Shown here: piece after piece, positions 7,140 through 17,000 of the stretch | Layout: each line of letters begins with the position of its first letter | Numbering within the stretch: position 1 is the stretch's first letter | Source: Euryarchaeota archaeon UBA550 | GTDB lineage: Archaea > Thermoplasmatota > Poseidoniia > Poseidoniales > Poseidoniaceae | Assembly (NCBI GenBank): GCA_002506705.1 | Contig: DAYA01000083.1 | Location: 1 to 31,078, forward strand | Reading direction: 5' to 3' | Length of the DNA stretch: 31,078 bases | Translations under genes and position numbers: made by a program | Notes under the pieces: generated by a model | The model's database searches: none | Seen by the model: the letters and a program-made list of their open reading frames with translations, nothing else | What the model was told of the DNA's origin: nothing

Positions 7140-9371
7140 ATGTCTGGCAATGATGAAGATTCTATTTCTCTAAAGGTCTCAAAGGCTATACCAAGTGACG
7201 TTGGTCACGGACGTGCTCGCATTAGCGGGGAGAACGATTTGGACCTAAAGCCTGGAGACATTATCGAAATAAAAGGCGAGAATCGCTCCACAGCAGCAAT
7301 TTACTGGCGTAGCCGCCCCGAAGACTCGAAGATGGACATTATCAGAGTTGATGGTATCATAAGGAAGAACGCAGGAGTAAGCCTTGGAGACAGAGTTACA
7401 GTATCAAAGGTAGACGCAAAGGTGTGTACAAAGCTCGTTCTCTCTCCAGTCATGGCAAACAAGCAGAAAGTGAAGTTTGGACCAGGAATCGAAGGATTCG
7501 CACGCAGAGGTCTAAACAAGAGACCGGTTGTTGCAGGTGACAGAATTTTCATCCCTGGGATGACACTATTTGCTGAAGCACTACCTTTCGCAGTACTGCA
7601 AACTACTCCAAAGGGAATCGTTCAGGTCAACTCAGACACTGACATTGTAATCAAGGACGAAGCGATTGATGACGAAGATGTTGGTCAATCTCAGGGAATA
7701 ACCTACGAAGACATCGGCGGTATTGGTAGCCAACTGCTAAAGGTTAGAGAAATGATTGAACTTCCTCTGAAGCATCCAGAGTTATTCCGCCGCTTGGGTA
7801 TTGACCCTCCAAAGGGCGTTCTGTTACACGGACCGCCAGGTACTGGAAAAACAATGATTGCAAAAGCGGTAGCAACCGAAACAAATGCTCACTTCACATC
7901 CATCAACGGACCAGAAATCATCTCGAAGTATTACGGAGAGTCTGAAAAGCAACTGCGCGAGATTTTCGATGAGGCAGCAAACAACGCACCTGCGATTGTA
8001 TTCGTTGATGAAATCGATTCAATCTGTCCAAAGCGTGAGGACGTCAGTGGTGAAGTTGAGCGCAGAGTTGTTGCGCAAATGCTCACACTGATGGATGGAA
8101 TGCAAGGACGTGACAATGTCATCGTGATTGGTGCAACAAACCGTCGAGATGCAATGGACCCAGCACTGAGAAGACCAGGCAGATTTGATAGAGAAATCGA
8201 GATTGGCGTTCCCGACAGAGAAGGACGCAAGGAAATCCTCGACGTACACACTCGTCAAATGCCAATTGCGGATGATTTCGATGTTGATTGGGTTCTAGAA
8301 AACTCATACGGATTCGTAGGTGCAGACTTAGCTGCACTAGTTAGAGAATCAGCAATGAAGGCATTACGCAGATACCTTCCAGAAATCGACCTTGATGAAG
8401 AAACAATTCCTCCAGAAGTACTGGAAAAGATGGAAGTTAGAATGGATGATTTCCGCTTAGCAATAAGAGAAATCGAACCAAGTGCACTAAGAGAGATTTA
8501 CGTCGAAATCCCTGATGTTTCATGGGAGAGCGTTGGTGGTCTTTCCGAAATCAAAGACCGCTTGAAGGAAAGCGTAGAATGGCCATTAACAAAGCCGGAA
8601 TTGTTCGAACACTTCGGCATTAAACCGCCACGAGGAATTGTACTATTCGGTGCACCAGGTACTGGAAAAACCCTGTTAGCAAAGGCTATTGCTAACGAAG
8701 CAAAAGCCAACTTCATTTCAATCAAAGGTCCAGAGTTAATCTCGAAATGGGTTGGAGAATCAGAAAAAGCGATCAGAGAGATATTCAAGAAGGCAAAGCA
8801 ATCATCACCTTCGATTATTTTCCTCGATGAATTTGAATCAATTGCAGGTATGAGGTCATCCAATTCCCAATCCGGTGGCTCTGACGTTGCAAATCGTGTA
8901 GTTAACCAACTCCTAGCCAGCATGGATGGTGTTGAAAGTCTCGACGAGGTAATTATTGTAGCAGCGACAAACCGGCCCGAGATGATTGACCCTGCTCTAC
9001 TCAGAAGCGGAAGATTCGAGCGTGTCCTTCACGTTCCACCGCCAGACAAGCCAGCTAGAGAGGCTATCATGAATATCCATTCTTCCGGCATGCCACTCTC
9101 AACTTTCTCAATGAAAGACATTCTTGGTGGAATGGACGGATTTACTGGTGCTGATATCGAAGCTGTATGCAGAGAAGCAGCACTCATTGCAATGCGTGCT
9201 GGAAAGAAAAAGGTCACAAAAGGCCACTTTGAAGATGCGATTTCTAGAGTCCGCCCAACGGTTACTCCAGAGATGCTAGAGTACTATTCAAAGATGGAAG
9301 AAAGGTTGACCTCTGGGTTATCAAACATCAAGAGGACACGAGATACAGGTTACGGAATGGAATCGATGTAA
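7140..9371 (+). CDS. cdc48: CDC48/VCP (VAT)-type AAA+ ATPase
   Basis: This is a 743-residue cytosolic hexameric unfoldase that extracts and unfolds proteins, in archaea often for the proteasome. Residues 1-180 are the N domain (double-psi barrel plus second lobe, with the typical KVSKAIPSDVGHGRARI start). D1 has Walker A GPPGTGKT at 231-238, pore loop KYYGESEK, Walker B IVFVDEID at 286-293 and the arginine fingers in RRPGRFDRE. D2 has GAPGTGKT at 504-511, pore loop KWVGESEK, Walker B IIFLDEFES and RSGRFER. Both ATPase sites look intact. The C-terminus (GYGMESM) lacks the HbYX motif used to dock on the 20S proteasome. A GGAGGGG lies 7 bases upstream of the ATG. The PRC-barrel gene follows after 70 bp. 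Confidence 0.97.
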   Translation: MSGNDEDSISLKVSKAIPSDVGHGRARISGENDLDLKPGDIIEIKGENRSTAAIYWRSRPEDSKMDIIRVDGIIRKNAGVSLGDRVTVSKVDAKVCTKLVLSPVMANKQKVKFGPGIEGFARRGLNKRPVVAGDRIFIPGMTLFAEALPFAVLQTTPKGIVQVNSDTDIVIKDEAIDDEDVGQSQGITYEDIGGIGSQLLKVREMIELPLKHPELFRRLGIDPPKGVLLHGPPGTGKTMIAKAVATETNAHFTSINGPEIISKYYGESEKQLREIFDEAANNAPAIVFVDEIDSICPKREDVSGEVERRVVAQMLTLMDGMQGRDNVIVIGATNRRDAMDPALRRPGRFDREIEIGVPDREGRKEILDVHTRQMPIADDFDVDWVLENSYGFVGADLAALVRESAMKALRRYLPEIDLDEETIPPEVLEKMEVRMDDFRLAIREIEPSALREIYVEIPDVSWESVGGLSEIKDRLKESVEWPLTKPELFEHFGIKPPRGIVLFGAPGTGKTLLAKAIANEAKANFISIKGPELISKWVGESEKAIREIFKKAKQSSPSIIFLDEFESIAGMRSSNSQSGGSDVANRVVNQLLASMDGVESLDEVIIVAATNRPEMIDPALLRSGRFERVLHVPPPDKPAREAIMNIHSSGMPLSTFSMKDILGGMDGFTGADIEAVCREAALIAMRAGKKKVTKGHFEDAISRVRPTVTPEMLEYYSKMEERLTSGLSNIKRTRDTGYGMESM

Positions 9372-9441
9372 AGTCAGTAATTCGCCGTATCATTGAAGAA
9401 TCGTAACCCATTGCATCAAATGAAAGGAGTATTGGATTGCC

Positions 9442-9681
9442 ATGTCTAGTTTCAGCGGAGAGTTCCTAAAACGATCTGTTGTAGACATCAACGGCGATTT
9501 ATTCGGCCATCTGGTGGATATCGTTATTGAGCCTAGAAGTGGCGAAATCGCAGAGATTTTGGTCGAAGTAACTTCAGAAATCGACCTCTCCAAACTTCCT
9601 TGGCCGAGCGAAGGTAGTGTTTGCCATGTTCCAGCCCAGGAAATATCCCAAATCGGGGCACGTATCGTGTTAAGACGTTGA
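9442..9681 (+). CDS. PRC-barrel domain protein
   Basis: A 79-residue protein that is essentially a single PRC-barrel: FLKRSVVDINGDLFGHLVDIVIEPRSGEIAEILVEV is the typical first half, and the C-terminal VPAQEISQIGARIVL is the closing strand pair. Stand-alone PRC-barrel proteins are common in archaea, often near cell-division or RNA-processing genes, but their job is mostly unknown. AAGGAG lies 12 bases before the ATG, a rather long spacing. It is cytosolic with no membrane segment, between CDC48 and the DUF4350 protein on the same strand. A short AT-rich stretch after it (around 9684-9692) may hold a promoter for the next gene. Confidence 0.85.
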   Translation: MSSFSGEFLKRSVVDINGDLFGHLVDIVIEPRSGEIAEILVEVTSEIDLSKLPWPSEGSVCHVPAQEISQIGARIVLRR

Positions 9682-9751
9682 GCAATTTATTATCATCAGC
9701 CCACAACCTTCTAAACCCAATGAGAGGGTCGGTTGTCTGTATCTTGTACTA

Positions 9752-9757
9752 GAGGTG
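9752..9757 (+). promoter_or_regulatory. Shine-Dalgarno site setting a TTG start
   Basis: GAGGTG lies 5 bases before the TTG at 9763. No in-frame ATG is nearby, so this supports a TTG start for the DUF4350 gene rather than the TTG at 9733. Confidence 0.55.
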
Positions 9758-9762
9758 TTAAT

Positions 9763-11379
9763 TTGGACCAGAAGCCGCGCATCAACAAAAGAAGATTATT
9801 TCTTCAGATTGCGTTTTGGTTTGTTCTCATAATGCTTCTATCAACAGTCATTTCTCAAGTTATCAATATCGGTAACAATGACGGTCAATCCGCTTATGGC
9901 GATGATTGGGATGACATGTCCGCATTCCGTCAAGATATCAAAGACATGGGAATCGAAACGAAATCCTTAGTCTCTTCTCCATTACTTCTTGCCGATATTG
10001 AAGACCCGGCAAATACTACATTCATTATCGCAGGTGTAGAAAGAGATACACTTTCCTTGCCGCAATTCTCCTCAGATGGATTCCTTACTTTCGCATCAGA
10101 GGACGGTTACACTCCTGCAGAAGTTGAAGCAATCAAGGAGTTCGTTTTCGCTGGTGGCGATGTTTTGGTAATGGATGACTTTGGTTACTCATCATCAATC
10201 GCTGAGGCGTTTGGGGTGCGCTTCAAAGGAGTACAGTTGTATGACACAGTTTACGTTACCGAGTTGGATTACAACTTCGTTTGGATGTGTGTACAAGAAT
10301 CAGCTTGCGGTATGGACGGCACAAGCCTAGACCCAACAACGCTTGAGACACACAATCGATGGTCTATCGAAGATAACGGGGCTCATATCTGCCAGATTTA
10401 CAATGGAAGGGCAATGGCAAAATCCGATGCAGGAGTTTGTGAACAGCACTGGAAAGACGGGATAATTGAATACAATTCCTCTTATCAAGTTCTGTTGAAC
10501 AACATTACAGGAATAGACATTATTCCTAACGCAAAAACAGGCATGAGTTCCACTGAAATAAGAGCCATGACTTCTGCTGAAGCCACAATCGATGTCAACG
10601 GAGACGGAGAAATTTGGGTTGGTTCAGAACAAACTTCGGAGACACCTGATCTATGGGGACAATTCAATCTATCAATCGAGGTTTGTATCTCACAAGACTG
10701 TAACTTTGTCCAAGGTGGTAGAATCACTTTCATTGCCGATGGTTCAGTTCTAACCAACGCTCTGTATGATTACGAAGGATACAATGATGGAGACTATGGA
10801 AAGGCGGACAAACCTATTCCTGCAAACGATAATCGCAAGTGGGCATTAGACTACATCGCAGATTCTCTAGTCTACTCAGAAGAGCCGGGGGAATCTGCTG
10901 ATGTTCCTGATGTTGCTTCAAATGCAATGGTAATCTTCGATGAGAGTCGTCACATACAGCCGAGTATCGCATCAGAATCCTACAACACCATCTACTTCCT
11001 ACTGGTTTACTTTACTGGTGAAGGATTGGCAATGCTTCTTTTGTTCCTAATTCTATTCATCGCATTCGAAGGTGTACTACTCAAGAAGAAAGATCCAGAG
11101 CCTTGGAGACACGTTTTCAGTATTATTTACTATGGATTCGGAGATGCAAATCGGTACACCTATTATGCAAAATCGAACAAAATCAAACAGGTATTCCTAT
11201 CAAAAGTACGCAATCAGAATGGATTGACAAGAGAAGAATTCGATTCATTGCCCGCAAGAGAATTACAAGGCATGATTAACGATCCAGTGCTAGTTAAATT
11301 CGTCTTTGAAAACAAGAATTATTCATTGGAACAGACCGTTGCAATCGTGAAGCGAATCAAGGTCTGGGGAAGGACCTGA
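9763..11379 (+). CDS. DUF4350-like membrane protein
   Basis: The 538-residue protein has one N-terminal membrane helix (about 12-34), a long extracytoplasmic domain and a second hydrophobic region near 409-440 (FLLVYFTGEGLAMLLLFLILF), followed by a cytoplasmic tail of about 95 residues. The domain contains EVEAIKEFVFAGGDVLVMDDFG and AEAFGVRF, the hallmark of the DUF4350 group (a ThuA/glutamine-amidotransferase-like fold), which usually accompanies DUF58 and MoxR genes. The start is taken as TTG at 9763 because GAGGTG lies 5 bases upstream; TTG at 9733 is the alternative. The stop codon TGA is the first three bases of the ribosome site of the DUF58 gene, so the two are tightly coupled. Its molecular function is unknown; a role in envelope protein assembly is inferred from the family context. 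Confidence 0.8.
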   Translation: MDQKPRINKRRLFLQIAFWFVLIMLLSTVISQVINIGNNDGQSAYGDDWDDMSAFRQDIKDMGIETKSLVSSPLLLADIEDPANTTFIIAGVERDTLSLPQFSSDGFLTFASEDGYTPAEVEAIKEFVFAGGDVLVMDDFGYSSSIAEAFGVRFKGVQLYDTVYVTELDYNFVWMCVQESACGMDGTSLDPTTLETHNRWSIEDNGAHICQIYNGRAMAKSDAGVCEQHWKDGIIEYNSSYQVLLNNITGIDIIPNAKTGMSSTEIRAMTSAEATIDVNGDGEIWVGSEQTSETPDLWGQFNLSIEVCISQDCNFVQGGRITFIADGSVLTNALYDYEGYNDGDYGKADKPIPANDNRKWALDYIADSLVYSEEPGESADVPDVASNAMVIFDESRHIQPSIASESYNTIYFLLVYFTGEGLAMLLLFLILFIAFEGVLLKKKDPEPWRHVFSIIYYGFGDANRYTYYAKSNKIKQVFLSKVRNQNGLTREEFDSLPARELQGMINDPVLVKFVFENKNYSLEQTVAIVKRIKVWGRT

Positions 11380-11389
11380 GGTGATGTAA

Positions 11390-12643
11390 ATGTGGACACG
11401 TAAAGCAGCATTCACATTCACTGGTGGAATCGCTTTGATTCTAATTGGAATGATGATTTCCAATCATCAGATGATGATTCTAGGTATTGCGTTCATCGCC
11501 TTCATCGTAGTTAATTCGTGGGTTAGTGGACACGGTGACGTCGAAGTACAGCGAACGCTTTCCGCTGATAACCTGTACAAGGGAGATGATCTGTATGTCG
11601 AACTTCTAGTCACAAATCGTAGCAGAAGGAAAACACAACAGCTCGAGGTTTACGATAACGTTCCACACGAAATGAAACTCAGAAGTGGGTTGAATCAGAT
11701 GCGACTTAATCTGAAGCCCGGTGAAAGCGCAAGAATTCGTTACGTACTTCGCTGTCCACTCAGAGGGCACTATTCGATAGGCCCAGTTTCACTAAGATAC
11801 AGAAATACATTCAATCTGTCTGTCGACGAAATGTATGTTGACCACCACTCTGACATCATTATTTTCCCACAAATTAGAGATGTCGAAGAAGCATTCATCC
11901 GTTCAAGAACTGCGAAGATGTATACCGGTGCAACAACGTTGAGAACACCAGGACCAGGTACAGAATTCTATTCTCTGAGAGAGTATGTTCCAGGAGACCC
12001 GTTCAAGAATATCAATTGGAAGGCATTTGCTAGAACAGGAGACCTGATGATTAACGAAAAGTGTAGAGATGCTGTAACAGATCTATACATAATCCTCGAT
12101 AGTAGAGACATTCAAAGAATCGGTACGGTCCTCAAGAATCCGTTGGAGATGGGTACGGTTGCTGCAGCAAGCCTTGCATCCTTCTTCCTCAAGAGACGCG
12201 ATTCGGTTTCTCTAACTATATATGATGAGAAATTGTCTTTCTTACCTCCTGATACCGGTGACAAGCAGTACTTCAAGATCCTTTCATCACTTGCAGGTGT
12301 AGCACCTAGGGGCACAATGCCACTGCAGGCTGTAACAAACAGCCTTGCAGCCAGATTTAGCAGGGGCAGTCCAGTATTCATCATCTCATCATGTGAGGGA
12401 GATGGGACAGTTCCTTCTGCAGTGAGGGACCTCGTTGGAAGAGGTCACGAAGTCACAGTTCTTTCACCATCTTCAATCGACTTTGAAAGATTGGTCAGCC
12501 GTATTCCTAGAATGTCTTACGAGGTTCTCAAATTAGAAAGGCAGAACAGGCTTACTTCCTTGGCAGGATTCGGCAGCCAAGTGATAGATTGGATGCCGGA
12601 TATGGACCTGTCACAAGCGCTGTTGCAGGTTAGAGGATATTGA
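11390..12643 (+). CDS. DUF58 domain protein (vWA-like)
   Basis: The 417-residue protein begins with two close membrane helices (about 5-43), then a beta-sandwich region (VQRTLSADNLYKGDDLYVELLVTNRS), then the DUF58 signature REYVPGDPFKNINW at 197-210 followed by KAFARTGDLMINE. After that comes a von Willebrand A-like domain (DLYIILDSRD, then DSVSLTIYDE and PVFIISSCEG). In many bacteria and archaea DUF58 proteins work with a MoxR AAA+ ATPase in chaperone-like assembly of envelope or metal-containing complexes; no MoxR gene is in this window. The ribosome site GAGGTGAT contains the end of the upstream stop, and the gene's own stop is again part of the next gene's site, so three genes form one translational chain. 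Confidence 0.9.
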   Translation: MWTRKAAFTFTGGIALILIGMMISNHQMMILGIAFIAFIVVNSWVSGHGDVEVQRTLSADNLYKGDDLYVELLVTNRSRRKTQQLEVYDNVPHEMKLRSGLNQMRLNLKPGESARIRYVLRCPLRGHYSIGPVSLRYRNTFNLSVDEMYVDHHSDIIIFPQIRDVEEAFIRSRTAKMYTGATTLRTPGPGTEFYSLREYVPGDPFKNINWKAFARTGDLMINEKCRDAVTDLYIILDSRDIQRIGTVLKNPLEMGTVAAASLASFFLKRRDSVSLTIYDEKLSFLPPDTGDKQYFKILSSLAGVAPRGTMPLQAVTNSLAARFSRGSPVFIISSCEGDGTVPSAVRDLVGRGHEVTVLSPSSIDFERLVSRIPRMSYEVLKLERQNRLTSLAGFGSQVIDWMPDMDLSQALLQVRGY

Positions 12644-12652
12644 GGTGAGATA

Positions 12653-13801
12653 ATGGCAGGAGAAGTCACACCTCAAGCAGAAGGCGCAAGGTCACTACAC
12701 TTGCGACAATTACGTGTCCAATGGCAAATTGTAACACTACAAGTTCTAGCCACACTTGCACTGGTTTGGATGTACCTAGAAGTGGTTTCTACCTACGTTG
12801 TAGGGAGTATTGACCACACCCAGTTATTCGATACAATCGAGAAAGGAATCGGTACTGAATTGCCTATCGCAGATTGGTTAACAGGAAGCAGCAGCGATGG
12901 TCTAGCTAGATTCTATGTCCCTCTCGGGCTTGGGTTAGGTCTCGGTGGCGCAATGGCTATCCTTGCATTCCAAACACCCAAGTTCCAACAGAGGGTCAAA
13001 CTTGGTTTCATCCTGACCATGATAGTACTACTAGCAGGAAGATTCACTCTAGGATATGTTTGGCAACTTATCGATGATGGTTGGAGCGCACCAGGAAATG
13101 ATGTACTACAATTACTAGAATGGCCTCTACTGATGATGCTGTCATTCATAATTTTGACATTCTACCTTCTTCCAATAATTACTGGAACCAGAGGTATCTG
13201 GGGCTTATCTCGCAGAGGTGTAGCGTGGGCGATTGGATTCACTCTACTCTTCTTGGGAATACACGCAATACTCACCTTCCCACTCATCAGATCTCAATTG
13301 GGTAGTTATGGTGCTCAATTGACAACACTCGAAATAATTGTATCAGAACCAACTGTCTTTGGCCTTGTTACTGAAGAGCAATTTTCACTTATTCTAATCG
13401 CATGTTTGATGATGGTTTTCCAAGAATCTGCATTCGGTGTAATCAGACAACTTGAGTATGCGTACCGTCTTCCAGAGTCTTGTAAGAGAGATCCAGAGTA
13501 CGTTGCACAAATGGATAACTTGCTAAACGGGCACATCCGCCACACCGCAGTATTCCTCTCTCTAACAGTTGTTACAACCACCGTTGCTCTAGGTTTCCAC
13601 TCTGTTCTACTCGATTGGGTAGAAGGAATAACAGGTTCGCAATGGGCTTCACAGGTCAGTGAATCAATCGAATTGACCTTGACCTATGGGCTTGTCATAT
13701 CCGCTTTACTATTCCTCGGAATTATGGCATTAATGCGATTTGTTGTACCTTGGCAAAGAGTCTGGGGACTTGTTGAATCCACATTCTCTAGCAGAGATTA
13801 A
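12653..13801 (+). CDS. Polytopic membrane protein of the DUF4350-DUF58 operon
   Basis: The 382-residue protein is almost entirely membrane: about eight helices (near 26-46, 85-105, 115-135, 150-172, 187-207, 240-255, 290-312 and 340-365) with short loops. I do not recognise a family. By position it takes the place of the DUF4129 or other polytopic partners that usually follow DUF58 genes. The ATG lies 9 bases after the DUF58 stop, and TGAGGTGA, which contains that stop, is the ribosome site. The gene ends directly against the stop codon of the convergent 66-residue gene, with no spacer. It probably forms a membrane complex with the two upstream proteins; this is inference from the operon. Confidence 0.8.
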   Translation: MAGEVTPQAEGARSLHLRQLRVQWQIVTLQVLATLALVWMYLEVVSTYVVGSIDHTQLFDTIEKGIGTELPIADWLTGSSSDGLARFYVPLGLGLGLGGAMAILAFQTPKFQQRVKLGFILTMIVLLAGRFTLGYVWQLIDDGWSAPGNDVLQLLEWPLLMMLSFIILTFYLLPIITGTRGIWGLSRRGVAWAIGFTLLFLGIHAILTFPLIRSQLGSYGAQLTTLEIIVSEPTVFGLVTEEQFSLILIACLMMVFQESAFGVIRQLEYAYRLPESCKRDPEYVAQMDNLLNGHIRHTAVFLSLTVVTTTVALGFHSVLLDWVEGITGSQWASQVSESIELTLTYGLVISALLFLGIMALMRFVVPWQRVWGLVESTFSSRD

Positions 13802-14002
13802 TCACTTTGACAGTGTTGATTGGATAACCCTTCCAATACCTTCCATCAAGAATAGAATGGCAAGTGGTAGGCCACATAGTCTAGTTAGGAGTAAAGCCAC
13901 TCCAGACATATATTCACCAAGTGCATAACCGGCGTAAATTCCGGATGCAATAATCAGAACGAAAACCAGTTTCTCGATCCATAGTGGATAAACTGAGCCC
14001 AT
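13802..14002 (-). CDS. Small two-helix membrane protein
   Basis: This 66-residue protein consists of two hydrophobic helices (about 10-30 and 34-54) linked by a short polar turn, with a short polar C-terminus (GRVIQSTLSK). GAGG lies 7 bases upstream of the ATG. The gene begins 9 bp after the stop of the giant coiled-coil gene, making it the third gene of that operon. It could be a membrane tether or partner for the soluble Roadblock and coiled-coil proteins, an inference from position only. No family recognised. Its stop touches the stop of the convergent gene. Confidence 0.7.
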   Translation of the reverse strand: MGSVYPLWIEKLVFVLIIASGIYAGYALGEYMSGVALLLTRLCGLPLAILFLMEGIGRVIQSTLSK

Positions 14003-14011
14003 TTTATCGCC

Positions 14012-17000
14012 TCATAGGTCGATTCCGTCTAGAGATTCTTCTAATTCATCCAAAGCGGAATCGGTGAATTTTTCGACGTCTACAGGGTCCGTCTTTCTCG
14101 CCCATCTAGCATCTAGTCTTGCGAGTTCTTCCTCGAGGGTAGCTCTTTCATCATCATGGGACATCTTCAATTCTGTTTGAGAAATTACTTCGATTTCTTC
14201 TTCAATTGGAGTTGTAAGTTCTTGCCATTCCTCAGTAATTTCACTTACCTCGGTTGAAACAGCGACCTCTTCATCGATTAACTCGCCTTTCATTTCTTCT
14301 AGAGCGTTCTCATTCACAGGTGCTCTTTCACCTGCTGGTACGCTATCTCTCTCGAATGGCAGTAGACCTTCTCTCTTGAAATCCCATAAAGCACCGCGAA
14401 CTTCACCATTTACAAAGCCACTAGCATCCAATTGTGTGAGTAATTCCTCAAGCGCACTTGTTGTACCCTCAAGTTTCACCGCAGACCCAGCATCACGCAT
14501 GTCCGCCTCTAAGTGTATGTCATCCAGTGCTTTCTGAATAAGTGAACGAGTTTCTCTTGCCAAAACCGGCAGGGATTCTGGTCTGCGTGTGTTTACCATC
14601 AATGCTTGAACTTGCTCGGATGGTGCACCGAGTTTTTCAAGTTGCTCTAGCACGTTTCTGATTCTGCGTAGCATTGTTACAGAGCGATCATAATCCTCCA
14701 ATAAGTTCTCTAGGTCAAGAACTAGGCTTGTTACAGTTTCACCCAGTTGGTGTTCTAATCTCTGTTGGACAGACCATCTTGCCAAGCCTCTAACAGCACC
14801 TGCCGTTTGTGGCACTTGCCTCTCTAGTAGAGACATTACTTCGTTGGATAGTAAGTGGCGCGGCGTAGTTGCAACGTGGTCAACACAACCCTGGATGACC
14901 TGTAAAGCCCTCTCGACAGCGCGGTCGAGAAGTGAGACAGAATAGCCTAGAGTTCTAGCATGCTCTAGCCTTTCCAATACTGGTCCGAGTCCATCGAACT
15001 GTGCACCATCTTCCAATAGGGCTTGAGCAAGTGGCTCTTCGGAAAGTTTTGCACGGAGTAATTCTGCTTCCTTGATATCGGAAAGAGCTTCCTCATGGGC
15101 AACTGCTAGTGCTTCTGCTTGGTCTAGCAGAGTTGAAAGTTCAGCCTCGGCTTGCCCTCTTCTTGCTCCTAAATCACCCAATTCCTTGAGCACTTGGCGT
15201 CTTTCATCCATCAATTCTCTCATCTCAGATTGAATCATAGAAGCACGATTTTCCTGTTCTGTGAGCCTTATTCGGTCATCTTGAGTTCTTTCACTTGCGG
15301 CTCTTGCCTCAGTTTGGATTTGCTTGAGGTTCATTTGAGCCTGATTGATTTTTGATTCTAATTCTGAAAGTTCGCCTTGAGCTCTACGGTGTCTATCTCG
15401 AGTCGCCTCAACCTGTTCCTCGATCATTCTCTGGCGGCGTTGGTCGTCCTCAATCCTCGACCTGATGCTGGAAAGGGTTGCTGAATGAGAATCGATGTCG
15501 CTAGATAGTGCAGCTTCCTTTGTCGCCATTTCCTCAATCTTTGCTGACAACTCTGAACTTTGTCTGCTGTCTCCTAAGATCCTAGCAAGTTCGACAGCTC
15601 GCTCGCTTAATTGATGCTCTAATTCGTTGATTCTCTTGGAAAGTCTGTCACTTCTCGCTTCAGAATTTTCAGATGTGGCTTGTGCGGCAGATAGATCGAG
15701 TTGTAACTGGTCTATGGTGCGATTGAAAGATGCAATCTTTTCCTGAACATCCGCCGCCTGTCTATTTGCTTCATTGGCGTTGACTTTAGCAGCGCTTTCC
15801 GATTGTTGAGCAGACTCTAGAGCAACAGTTAGCGCAGCAATCTCTTGCTTGGCGTTTGACAACTTAAGTTCAGATTTCTCTAATTTCCTTCTTAGTCCAT
15901 CATCGATTCCTGATGATTTCTCAATTGTTGCAAGCCCTTCTGATGGGATTGCAATCTTGATTGCAAATTCAAAGCGAGTTCTTTCTTTCTTCAGTTTCTG
16001 CAAACCAATTTCAAATCCATAAAGTTGGTTTAGCATTTGTTTTAACAAAACCTGCCTTGATTCAGAGCGGGTTCTAGTTGTGGCTAATTCATCACAGAAT
16101 TGCCCTAGGTTGAAATCGATTACATTGCCAGATTCAGGTCCAAGGATTGTGCCAACTGGTAGCCTGTGTAATGCTAGCACTCTTCGAGATTCACAAAGCA
16201 TGTTTACAGCTTCCACAACTTTTGTTTGGCCAGGCGCTTGCATTGCCACAGGTATTCCTTTCACAAGAGCAATACGAATTGCCTTAGAGGATTTTCCAGC
16301 CGTTAAATGTCCGGTCAAACCTTCCTCGACCGCTGTCGTCAGCATAGACAGAACAGCATCGGTTCCACCTCTGCCTTCTCGAATTACATGTCCATCTGTA
16401 AGTGCTTCACCATGCGATCCCATCGCATCAACTTGGCCATCCATCAATGCTGCAATTTGGTTAATCAGTCGACTGTGGTCTACATCGGCCTCAGTCCATA
16501 CAGCGAGAGCAACCTCTCCTGCTTCAGCGAGCAGTAGTGAACCATCACCTGTGTGCAGTGTCCAATGACCTGCTCCTTCAAGTCCTAAGTCGCTGGCCAT
16601 CGCCTTTCTGCCTGCAAGAGTCTCGCCAACTTGTGCAGCTAACATATCTGCAGGAGATGGTAGATCTCCAGCATCGTCGATTAGCATTCCTGAATCAACT
16701 GCAATACCGCCTCTAACCTCAGGCCGCAGAATCAACTGTGATAGTACAGCAGAAAGGTCTCTCGAAAGCAGCCTTTCTAGCGAATCACCTGCGCCAATTA
16801 GTCCTCTCATGTCCGCAGCGTGCTCAAAAGCCTCTGGGATGACTTCTGCTACAGATCCAAGTGCAGATTGAGTCCAAACCTTTGCAATCAAGCGATGTTG
16901 CTCCATTTCAAGGGTTTCAAGCCTGTCTTTAGCAGCCTTTCCACAGAGGAGAACTTTGCCTTTTGCAGGCTCTGCTATCCATCCGACAACACGCCCAGCG

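Noticed and set aside
9365..9371. CDC48 C-terminus as a proteasome-docking HbYX tail
   Set aside because: The last residues are GYGMESM, without the hydrophobic-Tyr-X ending.
16080..16568. A 162-codon plus-strand frame inside the giant coiled-coil gene
   Set aside because: It mirrors the coding frame of the opposite strand, contains no domain, and lies within a gene supported by coupling and coiled-coil pattern.
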